Shown piece by piece: positions 17,191-25,674 of a DNA stretch of 34,633 nt (position 1 is the stretch's first letter; every line of letters begins with the position of its first letter). The stretch is from positions 14,955-49,587 of the forward strand of contig JAHDBM010000018.1 of the NCBI GenBank assembly GCA_020630395.1, given 5' to 3'. The stretch is from Flavobacteriales bacterium (lineage in GTDB: Bacteria > Bacteroidota > Bacteroidia > Flavobacteriales_D > CAJJDF01). Below the pieces are notes generated by a model. That model did not search any database and was not told the origin of the DNA. It worked only from the letters and a program-made list of their open reading frames with translations. The position numbers and the translations under genes are program-made.

Positions 17191-18957
17191 TTAAGAATAT
17201 ATTTTATTAATTAAAGTGTCATTTTTTTCAAGGATAATATTTCTTTTAAGTTTTAAAGTAGGTGTTAATTCTCCTCCTTCAATACTCCACTCTTTGGGTA
17301 AAATTTCAATTTTCTTAACTTGCTCCCATTTTGCAAAATCAACATTATAAACATTAATTTCTTCATTGATTTTAGCAATGACCATATCATTTTTCACTAA
17401 GTCGGCATGATCTTTATAAGAAATACCTTTCTCGCCTGCCCACTCCACTAATTTTTCAAATGATGGTACTACCAATGCAGCTGGATGCTTTTTATATTCA
17501 CCAATAACCATAATTTGCTCAACAAAAGGTGATAATTTAAATTTATTCTCCATTAATTCTGGTGAAACGTATTTACCTCCTGATGTTTTAAAAATTTGTT
17601 TTATTCTTCCTGTTATTTTTAAGAAATTATTTTCTACAAAAGTTCCTTTATCTCCAGTATGGAACCAACCATCAGCATCAATAGCTTCATTTGTTTGTTC
17701 CTCATTTTTATAATACCCCTGCATTACATTTGGACCTTTAACTAATATCTCTCCAGTATCACTATCTATTTTAACTTCAACAGATTTTAATACTTTACCT
17801 ACAGTTCCTATTCTAATACCATCATTAAATGCCGAATTTACAGATATTACTGGAGAAGTCTCTGTTAATCCATATCCTTCATAAATTGGTATCTCAGCAG
17901 CATAAAACACTCTCATTAAACTAGACTCTAGTGCTGCACTACCAGAAACAATCAGTTGTAAGTTTCCTCCTAAACCTTCGTGCCACTTGCTAAATATTAA
18001 TTTTCTAGCAATTTTTAATTTGAATTTATAATATGAACTTGCATTTTGCGGATCATATTTTAATCCTAAACCAACAGCCCACATGAATAATTTTGTTTTA
18101 ATTCCCCCAGCTGCTTCACCTTTAGCCATAATTTTAGCATATACTTTTTCAATAAGTCTAGGTACAGCTGTAAATATATGTGGCTTTACTTCTTTAATAT
18201 TATCTCCAATAGTCTCAATTGATTCGGCAAAGTAAATAGAAACACCTATATATTGGTATAAATAGGTAATCATACGTTCAAAAATATGACATATTGGTAA
18301 AAAGCTTAACGCCTTAGCATCAGCTGTAATTGGAACTCTATCTAAGCTATCCAATACATTACTTACAATGTTTTTATGAGTTAGCATAACTCCTTTAGGT
18401 AAACCTGTAGTTCCAGAAGTATATATAAAAGAAGCTAAATCATCTTCTTTCACATTTGCCATTAAATCATGTATCGTTTTATCATCAACATCATTACCTG
18501 CTTCAAGAATTTCTGTCCAGTGTTTAGCTCCACTTATTTCATCATACGTGTAAATAGCTTCTAATGACGGAACTTGATCTTTTATAGATGAAACTTTATC
18601 AAATAAATCTTTGTTAGATACCACACATATTTTAATCTCAGCATGATTAAAAATATATTTATAATCTTCTTCTGTTATAGTAGGATAAATTGGAACATTT
18701 ATAGCTCCTGTTTGTAAAATACCAATATCTGAAATATGCCACTCAGGTCTATTGTTAGCAGATATTAAAGCCACTTTTTCACCAGGCTTAACTCCCATTT
18801 TGACCAACCCTTTACTAAACTTCATGGCTTTATCTACATATTCTTGCGTAGATACTTTAACCCATTCTCCGTTTACTTTAGATACTAAAGCATCATCATT
18901 AGGATTTTTCTCAAGTTGGTAATAAGGGAAATCAAAAAGTCTGGTTATTTTATCCAT
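17191..18957 (-). CDS. Long-chain acyl-CoA synthetase (AMP-forming)
   Basis: Activates fatty acids to acyl-CoA via an acyl-adenylate. The 588-residue protein shows the ANL-superfamily motifs in order: P-loop YTSGTTGLPKGVMLTH (about 179-194), the GYGLTETSP motif (about 360), the HTGDKG motif (about 432), the hinge GRIKQIFKTSGGKYVSP (about 450), and a near-terminal Lys (ELTPTLKLKR) for the adenylation half-reaction. The length and IPIYPTITEEDYKYIFNHAE opening fit FAA1/FadD15-type enzymes. There is no membrane segment. It has its own promoter (18986-19016) and is divergent from the addB-like gene. A 54-nt spacer with no terminator separates it from the downstream T9SS gene, so read-through is possible. 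Confidence 0.94.
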   Translation of the reverse strand: MDKITRLFDFPYYQLEKNPNDDALVSKVNGEWVKVSTQEYVDKAMKFSKGLVKMGVKPGEKVALISANNRPEWHISDIGILQTGAINVPIYPTITEEDYKYIFNHAEIKICVVSNKDLFDKVSSIKDQVPSLEAIYTYDEISGAKHWTEILEAGNDVDDKTIHDLMANVKEDDLASFIYTSGTTGLPKGVMLTHKNIVSNVLDSLDRVPITADAKALSFLPICHIFERMITYLYQYIGVSIYFAESIETIGDNIKEVKPHIFTAVPRLIEKVYAKIMAKGEAAGGIKTKLFMWAVGLGLKYDPQNASSYYKFKLKIARKLIFSKWHEGLGGNLQLIVSGSAALESSLMRVFYAAEIPIYEGYGLTETSPVISVNSAFNDGIRIGTVGKVLKSVEVKIDSDTGEILVKGPNVMQGYYKNEEQTNEAIDADGWFHTGDKGTFVENNFLKITGRIKQIFKTSGGKYVSPELMENKFKLSPFVEQIMVIGEYKKHPAALVVPSFEKLVEWAGEKGISYKDHADLVKNDMVIAKINEEINVYNVDFAKWEQVKKIEILPKEWSIEGGELTPTLKLKRNIILEKNDTLINKIYS

Positions 18958-18985
18958 GAGTTTTAAAAGATTATTATTTAGGTTG

Positions 18986-19016
18986 CAAAAATAAGCTTTT
19001 TTATCCTATTTATCAA
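18986..19016 (-). promoter_or_regulatory. Promoter of the acyl-CoA synthetase gene
   Basis: Minus strand TTG (19016-19014), 20-nt spacer, perfect TATTTTTG (18993-18986). This is a full match to the Bacteroidetes consensus, 28 nt before the ATG at 18957. Confidence 0.7.
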
Positions 19017-19056
19017 GCAAATACCCTAAACCCCTTATTCTATTCATTTATATTAG

Positions 19057-19064
19057 TATGTTTG
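19057..19064 (+). promoter_or_regulatory. Promoter -7 box of the addB-like gene
   Basis: Perfect TATGTTTG octamer, 20 nt before the ATG at 19085. At the -33 position (spacer 19) only TTA is seen, so the promoter is probably weaker or activated. It shares a 127-bp divergent region with the acyl-CoA synthetase promoter. Confidence 0.55.
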
Positions 19065-19084
19065 TCTTAGAAAAACGATTGTAA

Positions 19085-21814
19085 ATGAACCCTTTTTTAG
19101 AGGATTTAGCATCAGAAATTTTAGATAAACATCATGATTTATCGAAGGTATTTATTGTACTGCCTTCTCAAAGAGCAGTAGTGTATCTTAAGCATCATCT
19201 CAAGAAGTTAACCGAGAGAACCATTTGGATGCCTAATATTTTTACAATCGATCAATTTATCAAATCGAACAGTAAACTTAGAGGTGTATCTGGTATTGAA
19301 TTATTAGTTCATTTTTACGAGACATATATTTTAATAGAAAAAGATGATGCTGAATCATTTGATTCGTTTAGTAAATGGGCTCCTACTCTACTTGCTGATT
19401 TTAATGAAATAGATTATTACCTCTCAAATGAACAAACGGTATTTAATGATTTAAAAAACATTAAAGAAATTGATCAATGGAGTTTTAACCTAGAAGAGTT
19501 AACGGATATCCAAAAAAAGTTTTCTCTTTTTTGGAATAAACTAACTACCTATTATAATGAATTAAACCAACTTTTATTAGCTAAAGAGCTAGGATATAAT
19601 GGTATGATTTACAAGCAGGTTGCTAATTCTATTTTTGAAGTTGTAGATTTTTATGAGCCAAAAAGCGTTTATTTTGCTGGTTTTAATGCATTATCTAATT
19701 CTGAAAAACAAATTATTCAAACGTTTGTTTCTAGCGGAAAAGGTCAATTTATTATTGATGGAGATCCTTTTTATATTGAAAATGAACATCATGAGGCTGG
19801 TTATTTTATTCGAAAAAATTTAAATACATCTTTTTTAAACTCCAATAAATGGGTGAAAAATCATTATCTGTCTGATAAAAAAGAAATCAATATTATTGCC
19901 TCTCCTTCTAATGTTAATCAAGCAAAAATTTGTGGCAACATCCTACAATCTCTATCTCAAGCTGAAATAGATAAAACAGCCATTGTTTTAGCAGATGAAA
20001 CACTATTAACACCTGTTTTAAATTCAATTCCAGCATCCATAGAAAAATACAATGTATCTATGGGGTATAATTTGTTTCAAACACCCATAGGAAACTTAGT
20101 ACAGCTTATTTTCAGTATTCAAGAGAATTATATAAAATATAACGGTCAATTATATCATGCATCTTTACTTAAGATAATAGATCATTATCTACTGAAATTC
20201 AAAAAGAAAGGAGAAGCCATTAAGCATGATATAACAAAATATAATCGTTTATTTTTATCTCCTAAATACATAAGCAAACAATCGGCTTTGGCAGGCATAA
20301 TTCCTTTAATAACTCAATGGAATTCAACTGATTTATTTAATCAATCTAAAGATTGTTTTAATTGGTTAATAAACTTTATTAAGACAACCGCTAATCCAAA
20401 TAAAGACAGCATTGAGCTAGAATATGTATTTAGTCTCCAACAGCTAATTATAAAACTTGACAAACAATTAGCTAATACTAACTATATAAACGATTTAAGC
20501 ACACTTAAAAATCTTTATAACAGACAACTTAAAAGCGAAGTAGTTTCTTTTATTGGAGAACCTTTAGAAGGTTTACAAATAATTGGAATGCTTGAAACAA
20601 GAAGTTTAGATTTTGAAAACATTATTATGTTATCGGTTAATGAAGATATTTTACCAAAATCAGAGGGAGGAAATAGCTTTATACCGTATGAGTTAAAAAA
20701 ACTTTATGGATTACCTACTTTTAAAGAAAAAGAGTCGATTTATGCTAACCATTTTTATCGATTACTCCAAAGAGCTAAACAAACACACTTAATATATAAT
20801 GAATCTACAAGTGGTATTGGACCTTCAGAAAAAAGCAGATATATCAATCAAATAAAAGAAGAACTACCTGTTTACACCTCTTCTATTACTGTAAAAGAAC
20901 TTACGCTCAATATACCAGCTTCAATACAACCTATTGATGAAATATCACTGAACAATTCACCTGATATTGTATACCAATTAAACCAAATAAATGAAAAAGG
21001 GTTTTCCCCTACTGCTCTTAGAACGTTTATTAATTGTAAGCTAGATTTTTACTATAAATATATAGTGGGTATTAGAGAAGAAGATGAGGTTAATGAAACA
21101 ATTGAAGCCAACACATTAGGCTCTATTATACATAAAGTCCTTGAAGATTTATATAAACCTCTACTAAATCAACTATTAATTATTCAAGATATTGATAAAC
21201 TGCTAGCTTCTTATGAAAAAATGCTCGAAAAAGAATTTGCTAGTCAATATGCTGTTGATTATAAAACTGGAAAAAACTTTTTGTTATTTAATGCTGCTAA
21301 AAACACTATCAAAACGTTTTTAAATCAAGAGAAAGAAATCATTAAAAAACATGAGTTAATCGTTATTGGATTAGAAGAAAAGTTTACAAAAACTACAAGT
21401 GTAAACATCAATGGCGAACCTAAGGACATTAGATTTAGAGGAACAATTGACCGAATTGACTCTTTAGATGGTAATATTAGATTAATTGACTATAAAACTG
21501 GAAAGGTTGAATCTCGTAATCTATCGCTTAATAGTATTGAAGATGCTTTTAGTAAACCTGATAAAGAAAAGGCTTTTCAATTACTTCTTTACAAAATTCT
21601 TGTTGAAGAACACTATCAAGGTCAAGAAATTACTCCAGGCATTATTTCTTTTAAATCTTTACAAAAAGGACTGTTTGAGCTTAATATTAAACATGATACA
21701 GAAGATAGCATATACTTGTTTAATTCGCTATTAGCTAATCTTTTACAAGAAACGTATGATTTATCAACAGTATTTGAGCATAGAGAAGACTCAAAGTACT
21801 GTAAATACTGTTAA
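19085..21814 (+). CDS. AddB-like PD-(D/E)XK nuclease/helicase-type protein
   Basis: 909 residues. The N-terminal half resembles the inactivated helicase domain of AddB (VFIVLPSQRAVVYLKHHL, the start of a nucleotide-binding-like fold without an intact Walker A). The C-terminal third is a RecB-type nuclease: SPTALRTFINCKLDFYYKYI, GSIIHKVLEDLY, RGTIDRID, and LIDYKTGK with D802 and K804. AddAB-type complexes resect double-strand breaks for RecA loading. No addA is in the window, although the partner could be elsewhere. The Fe-S cysteine set is incomplete: C651, C906 and C909 are present, but the protein ends at C909, so the final Cys of C-x2-C-x5-C is missing. The stop abuts the stop of the convergent pcm with no gap. 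Confidence 0.85.
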   Translation: MNPFLEDLASEILDKHHDLSKVFIVLPSQRAVVYLKHHLKKLTERTIWMPNIFTIDQFIKSNSKLRGVSGIELLVHFYETYILIEKDDAESFDSFSKWAPTLLADFNEIDYYLSNEQTVFNDLKNIKEIDQWSFNLEELTDIQKKFSLFWNKLTTYYNELNQLLLAKELGYNGMIYKQVANSIFEVVDFYEPKSVYFAGFNALSNSEKQIIQTFVSSGKGQFIIDGDPFYIENEHHEAGYFIRKNLNTSFLNSNKWVKNHYLSDKKEINIIASPSNVNQAKICGNILQSLSQAEIDKTAIVLADETLLTPVLNSIPASIEKYNVSMGYNLFQTPIGNLVQLIFSIQENYIKYNGQLYHASLLKIIDHYLLKFKKKGEAIKHDITKYNRLFLSPKYISKQSALAGIIPLITQWNSTDLFNQSKDCFNWLINFIKTTANPNKDSIELEYVFSLQQLIIKLDKQLANTNYINDLSTLKNLYNRQLKSEVVSFIGEPLEGLQIIGMLETRSLDFENIIMLSVNEDILPKSEGGNSFIPYELKKLYGLPTFKEKESIYANHFYRLLQRAKQTHLIYNESTSGIGPSEKSRYINQIKEELPVYTSSITVKELTLNIPASIQPIDEISLNNSPDIVYQLNQINEKGFSPTALRTFINCKLDFYYKYIVGIREEDEVNETIEANTLGSIIHKVLEDLYKPLLNQLLIIQDIDKLLASYEKMLEKEFASQYAVDYKTGKNFLLFNAAKNTIKTFLNQEKEIIKKHELIVIGLEEKFTKTTSVNINGEPKDIRFRGTIDRIDSLDGNIRLIDYKTGKVESRNLSLNSIEDAFSKPDKEKAFQLLLYKILVEEHYQGQEITPGIISFKSLQKGLFELNIKHDTEDSIYLFNSLLANLLQETYDLSTVFEHREDSKYCKYC

Positions 21815-22459
21815 TTACCTGTTTTTTTTCTCTAGCATGGGTACAAAACGAAAATCACCATATTCTTTCTTGGTAAATTCTTTCTCTGAAGTTCTCACTA
21901 TTAATGTCATCACTTGCTTATCTAACTCACCTACAGGAATTACCATCCTACCTCCTATTGCCAATTGATTTAATAAGTCTTTGGGAATAAATGGCGCTCC
22001 ACAGGTCACGATTATTCTATCGTAAGGCATAAAAACCTCATTACCTTTGTAACCGTCTCCATAATAAAACTTAGCTTTTACGTTCATTTTCCGCATAAGA
22101 ACTCGAGTTTTATCGTATAATTCTTTTTGTCTTTCAATAGAAAAAACCTTTGCTCCAAGCTCTACCAAAACACACGTTTGATAACCTGATCCAGTACCTA
22201 TTTCTAATACTTTATGTCCTTTTTCAACTTGTAATAATTCTGATTGAAAAGCAACCGTATATGGATGAGAAATTGTCTGGTCTGCGCCTATTGGAAATGC
22301 CTTATTACTATATGCAAACTCGACAAAAGCATTATCTAAAAAATAGTGACGGGGTATCGTTCCTATAGCAGCTAAAACTTTATCATCCTTAATTCCCTTT
22401 GCAACTAATTCTTCAACTAGTTTTCTTCTGAGTCCTTTATGTCGGTAATTATCAATCAT
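21815..22459 (-). CDS. pcm: Protein-L-isoaspartate O-methyltransferase
   Basis: Uses S-adenosylmethionine to methylate isoaspartyl residues that form in ageing proteins, starting their repair. The 214-residue length is usual. Motifs seen: IPRHYFLDNAFVEFAY, the substrate-site GADQTISHPYTVAFQ, motif I VLEIGTGSGYQT, and YDRIIVTCGAPFIPKDLLNQL with the GGRMVIPVG strand. The start ATG is 1 nt after the stop of the DPP4-type peptidase gene, so the two form one unit. Its stop abuts the stop of the convergent addB-like gene. Confidence 0.95.
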   Translation of the reverse strand: MIDNYRHKGLRRKLVEELVAKGIKDDKVLAAIGTIPRHYFLDNAFVEFAYSNKAFPIGADQTISHPYTVAFQSELLQVEKGHKVLEIGTGSGYQTCVLVELGAKVFSIERQKELYDKTRVLMRKMNVKAKFYYGDGYKGNEVFMPYDRIIVTCGAPFIPKDLLNQLAIGGRMVIPVGELDKQVMTLIVRTSEKEFTKKEYGDFRFVPMLEKKNR

Positions 22460-22460
22460 A

Positions 22461-24629
22461 TTATTTGTTATGATCTAGTACGTAATTTAATACTTTAGTC
22501 ATCAAATGCACTCTATCTTTTCCTCTTACATTATGCGGATGCATAGGATATGGGAAAAAATCTGTTTGCACCCCATTATCAATACATGCTTTTATAAACG
22601 CTAAATTGTGTTGCATAACAACTACATCATCAACTGTTCCATGAATAGTTAACAGTTTACCTTTAAGATTTTTCACGTAGTTAAGTGTACTGGTTTGTTT
22701 ATAACCTTCTGGATTTTCATCAGGAGTATCCATATATCGTTCTCCATACATTACTTCATACCATTTCCAGTCCATAACCGGACCTCCAGCTACACCTGTA
22801 GTAAAAACATTGGGGTGTTTTAGCATTAATGAAGTCGTCATGAAACCTCCGAAACTCCATCCATGAACTGCTAATCTATTAGAATCTACATAAGGTAATG
22901 TTTTTAAATATTCAACCCCAACAAGTTGATCCTCCATTTCCTTTTCCCCTAATTTTCTATGAATAACACTCTCAAATTTAAATCCTCTATTTGCTGATCC
23001 TCTCCCATCTATCGTGTAAACAACATACCCTTGATTAGCCATCCAATGCATCCAAAGGCTTGCTCCTCCTAACCAGTTATTTTTAACCAATTGTGCATGA
23101 GGTCCTCCGTATACGTATACTAAAACAGGATGTTTTATTGTACTATCAAATTGAGCAGGATAAATTAATCTTCCATGAAGGTCAAATCCATCAACACTTT
23201 TATGAGTAGTAAAAACTGTTTCTCCTATATTATATTCTTTTAATGAATTAGCACTCGCATGGATATTTACTACATCTGTGGTATTAACATTTATGACATC
23301 TGTTTTAGTATCGCTTCCTAAACTAGAGTACACATCAGTTATATATGATCCAGAGGAACTAACTTTGCAATTATGAATACCTTCTTCACTCGTAAGTAGG
23401 TTTATTTTTCCGTTTTTAACATTCACTCGATACCCCAAATTGTTTTTTGGATCGATTCCTGTTGCCATAAAATAAAAGTGAGTACCAGTATTATTATAAC
23501 CTATAACTGAAGTAATTGGAAATCCCTTACCTCCTAAAAAAGTCTTTTTTCCTTTTCGTATAGATTTATATTGCTTAAGATTACTGAGCTTGCTATATTT
23601 CATTTTGTTTAAATCAAATGTATATAATTCCATAAAACCATTGTGTTCTGAAACCCAAATAAATTCTTTATCATTAACAGGATTAAAGTAAAGAGGATAT
23701 TCTGGCTCTACCCATTTATCATTTTTAAGGTATACAAGAGATTCTGTATGCAAACCTGATTTGGCATCATATTGATTAAGCAACATTTCATTTTGTTCCC
23801 TATTTACTTGAGCCAAATATATTTTTTGATTATTTGGCCCCCAAGTTAAGTTAGTTAGGTAAGCATCATCTTTTCCTGTAGTTGATAAATATGATAACTT
23901 CTTTGTTTCTATATCATACAACCCAACTTTACCATACTCGCTTTTTTGACCAGCCATAGGGTATTTTACAGTTTTTAAAGCTCCAGGTGTTTCATTAATA
24001 TTTAAAAGAGGATAATCAGCTACATCTGTTTCATTTTTTTGATAAAAAGCTAGTTTACTTCCATCTGGTGACCAAAAAATCCCTTCTGAAATACCAAACT
24101 CATACCTATGTATTGCCTGACCAGAAATTATATTCTCATCCTCATTTGAAGTAATTGGAATCATTGAATCTATAGTAGTTGCAACAAATAAATTGTTCTT
24201 AACAGTATAAGCTACACTAAAATTTTCTTTACAATATTTAATATGTTGAGCCTGTTTTGGAAATGACAATACGAGAGCTGCTTTTGTCATTTCATTTGTT
24301 GCTCTGTACATTTTTTTTACGATTTGACTACCTACCCTGTAGACTATCCATTGATCTGATAAAGAAATTACTTGAGGTACTATTCCTTTATTTTTATCTA
24401 AATCAGATATTAATATTTCATAATCTATTACACAATCTGCAGTTTTTATTAAAATGGAAGTATCCGTAGCATAAAAATACTTATCTACATCACTTAACCA
24501 TCCCAATTGCTTAACAGTTGACGGGTATAAATCATAACCAATTATTGACTTTTCTAGTGTGAGTTCTTTTTGATTTAACCCATATTTAGCACAGATTAGC
24601 AAAACAGTAAATAAAATAATACTTTTCAT
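22461..24629 (-). CDS. Secreted dipeptidyl peptidase IV-type serine peptidase (S9)
   Basis: Cleaves N-terminal dipeptides, typically after Pro or Ala, from peptides in the periplasm or outside the cell. 722 residues from ATG 24629; a TTG two codons earlier would give MVM but only lengthens the signal peptide. The signal peptide is about residues 1-21 (MKSIILFTVLLICAKYGLNQ). An N-terminal beta-propeller of about 450 residues is followed by the alpha/beta-hydrolase. The triad sits in GWSFGGF (S592), HGTVDDVV (Asp, about 665) and PMHPHNVRG (His, about 698). The propeller WSPDGSKLAFYQKNE segment is typical of DPP4-type S9B enzymes. Promoter elements and a 5' hairpin lie upstream. Pcm follows 1 nt later. 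Confidence 0.93.
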   Translation of the reverse strand: MKSIILFTVLLICAKYGLNQKELTLEKSIIGYDLYPSTVKQLGWLSDVDKYFYATDTSILIKTADCVIDYEILISDLDKNKGIVPQVISLSDQWIVYRVGSQIVKKMYRATNEMTKAALVLSFPKQAQHIKYCKENFSVAYTVKNNLFVATTIDSMIPITSNEDENIISGQAIHRYEFGISEGIFWSPDGSKLAFYQKNETDVADYPLLNINETPGALKTVKYPMAGQKSEYGKVGLYDIETKKLSYLSTTGKDDAYLTNLTWGPNNQKIYLAQVNREQNEMLLNQYDAKSGLHTESLVYLKNDKWVEPEYPLYFNPVNDKEFIWVSEHNGFMELYTFDLNKMKYSKLSNLKQYKSIRKGKKTFLGGKGFPITSVIGYNNTGTHFYFMATGIDPKNNLGYRVNVKNGKINLLTSEEGIHNCKVSSSGSYITDVYSSLGSDTKTDVINVNTTDVVNIHASANSLKEYNIGETVFTTHKSVDGFDLHGRLIYPAQFDSTIKHPVLVYVYGGPHAQLVKNNWLGGASLWMHWMANQGYVVYTIDGRGSANRGFKFESVIHRKLGEKEMEDQLVGVEYLKTLPYVDSNRLAVHGWSFGGFMTTSLMLKHPNVFTTGVAGGPVMDWKWYEVMYGERYMDTPDENPEGYKQTSTLNYVKNLKGKLLTIHGTVDDVVVMQHNLAFIKACIDNGVQTDFFPYPMHPHNVRGKDRVHLMTKVLNYVLDHNK

Positions 24630-24637
24630 AACCAATT

Positions 24638-24655
24638 AATGTTATTATTAACATT
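24638..24655 (-). other. Inverted repeat in the DPP4-type peptidase leader
   Basis: Perfect 7-bp stem AATGTTA / TAACATT around a 4-nt loop. It ends 8 nt before the ATG at 24629 and lies in the predicted 5' untranslated region. It is AT-rich and so weak as RNA. It could be an operator half-site pair or chance. Confidence 0.35.
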
Positions 24656-24666
24656 GGCGAAGATAA

Positions 24667-24696
24667 TAAATCTAACTTGACGTATTACAGACCAAA
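24667..24696 (-). promoter_or_regulatory. Probable promoter of the DPP4-type peptidase gene
   Basis: Minus strand TTTG (24696-24693), 18-nt spacer, TAGATTTA (24674-24667), a one-mismatch match to TAnnTTTG. The -33 box falls within the 16-bp motif also found upstream of the gene at 25236-25622. Confidence 0.45.
24680..24695. repeat. Shared 16-bp upstream motif, copy 1
   Basis: ACGTATTACAGACCAA on the plus strand. It matches copy 2 (25640-25655) at 14 of 16 positions, differing only by AT versus TA at positions 5-6. It lies in the divergent region between the DPP4-type peptidase and GNAT genes, about 50 nt from the peptidase start. Confidence 0.5.
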
Positions 24697-24799
24697 CAAA
24701 TCAATTTAATTAGGTTAAGCCAAATTCTTGTAAGCAATAACACTAAATTTATCTGTTTTATTTGATACCTATTAAGCTAAAAACCGTACACCCTAACTT

Positions 24800-25255
24800 A
24801 TGAGTATAACACATGAAATAGAAATAAAAGAAATTAAACATAACAGTAACGAATATTGGGAACTGGTTAATATTAGAGAGCTTATTCTTCGTAAACCGTT
24901 AGGATTATCATTTTCTAAGAAAGAATTATTAAATGAACATCATCAAATTCATGTAGCACTTTATCACAATAACAAAATGGCTGGAGGACTAATTTTAGCA
25001 ACCAATGAGTCATTGATTAAAATGAGACAAGTATGTATTTCTTCTCATTTTCAAGGAAATGGTTATGGCAAACACTTAACTAAGTTCGCTATATATTTCG
25101 CAAAAGAGCACGGATATACACAAGTATATTGCCATGCTCGAAAAAGTGCTATTGAATTTTACACCTCATTAGGTTTTACAACCGATGGAGAAGAATTTTT
25201 GGAGGTAGGAATACCACATGTAAAAATGAGGTACACTATTCATCCTTCTTATTAG
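24800..25255 (+). CDS. GNAT family N-acetyltransferase
   Basis: 151 residues with one GNAT domain. The acetyl-CoA loop is visible in MRQVCISSHFQGNGYGKHLTKFAIYFAKEHG (the Q/RxxGxG/A pattern as QGNGYG), followed by the YCHARKSAIEFYTSLGFTTDGEEF strand-helix-strand typical of ElaA/YjdJ-like and small-molecule or protein acetyltransferases. Substrate unknown. Start at ATG 24800, in a divergent region with the DPP4-type peptidase. Its last 20 bases overlap the 3' end of the convergent secreted-protein gene at 25236. Confidence 0.9.
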   Translation: MSITHEIEIKEIKHNSNEYWELVNIRELILRKPLGLSFSKKELLNEHHQIHVALYHNNKMAGGLILATNESLIKMRQVCISSHFQGNGYGKHLTKFAIYFAKEHGYTQVYCHARKSAIEFYTSLGFTTDGEEFLEVGIPHVKMRYTIHPSY

Positions 25256-25622
25256 GATCTTCATTACAACAAACCGCTTCTAATTCAGTATTCCCAGGCG
25301 CATAATATTGACTACCTTCCATTGGACCACAATGAGCCCAATTATAACCGGACTGAAAATCTAGAAAGTGTTCTTCGTCAAGATTCATAAATAAAATAGA
25401 TTGTGTTTCATTATCATCAATAAACCCCTTAAAATTATTGGCTATTTTAATATAATCTCTTTCCATATCTACAAAATAACCTCCACTATTTTTAATAACC
25501 TGTATAAATACATATTGAGTAGTCTCAGTAAAATTAGTTTTAGTTTTCTTTGGAGGAGTTGAATTTGCTTTAGTAGATAATACAATCAAACTTATAAGTA
25601 TAAATGCTGTTAACGTTTTCAT
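25236..25622 (-). CDS. Small secreted protein, unknown function
   Basis: 128 residues with a signal peptide (about 1-21, MKTLTAFILISLIVLSTKANS). The mature protein begins with a Lys/Thr-rich stretch and continues as mixed alpha/beta (YVFIQVIKNSGGYFVDMERDYIKI). It ends with WAHCGPMEGSQYYAPGNTE and a CC pair; three cysteines in all, so a disulfide plus a free thiol, or a metal site, is possible. No family is recognised. It lies 52 nt downstream of recN on the same strand. Between them is the second copy of the 16-bp motif. Its 3' end overlaps the GNAT gene by 20 bp. Confidence 0.75.
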   Translation of the reverse strand: MKTLTAFILISLIVLSTKANSTPPKKTKTNFTETTQYVFIQVIKNSGGYFVDMERDYIKIANNFKGFIDDNETQSILFMNLDEEHFLDFQSGYNWAHCGPMEGSQYYAPGNTELEAVCCNEDPNKKDE

Positions 25623-25639
25623 AATATGTTTTTTTGGTT

Positions 25640-25655
25640 ACGTTATACAGACCAA
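25640..25655. repeat. Shared 16-bp upstream motif, copy 2
   Basis: ACGTTATACAGACCAA on the plus strand, 14 of 16 identical with copy 1 at 24680-24695. It lies 18 nt before the start of the small secreted protein gene (25622, minus). A GCCAAATT octamer follows within 10 nt (25663-25670); the same octamer follows copy 1 at 24719-24726. Confidence 0.5.
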
Positions 25656-25674
25656 CAATTATGCCAAATTAACA

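Noticed and set aside
19058-19084. 8-codon upstream ORF abutting the addB-like start (TAA directly before ATG)
   Set aside because: Its ATG lies inside the TATGTTTG promoter box, so it should not be transcribed if that promoter is used.
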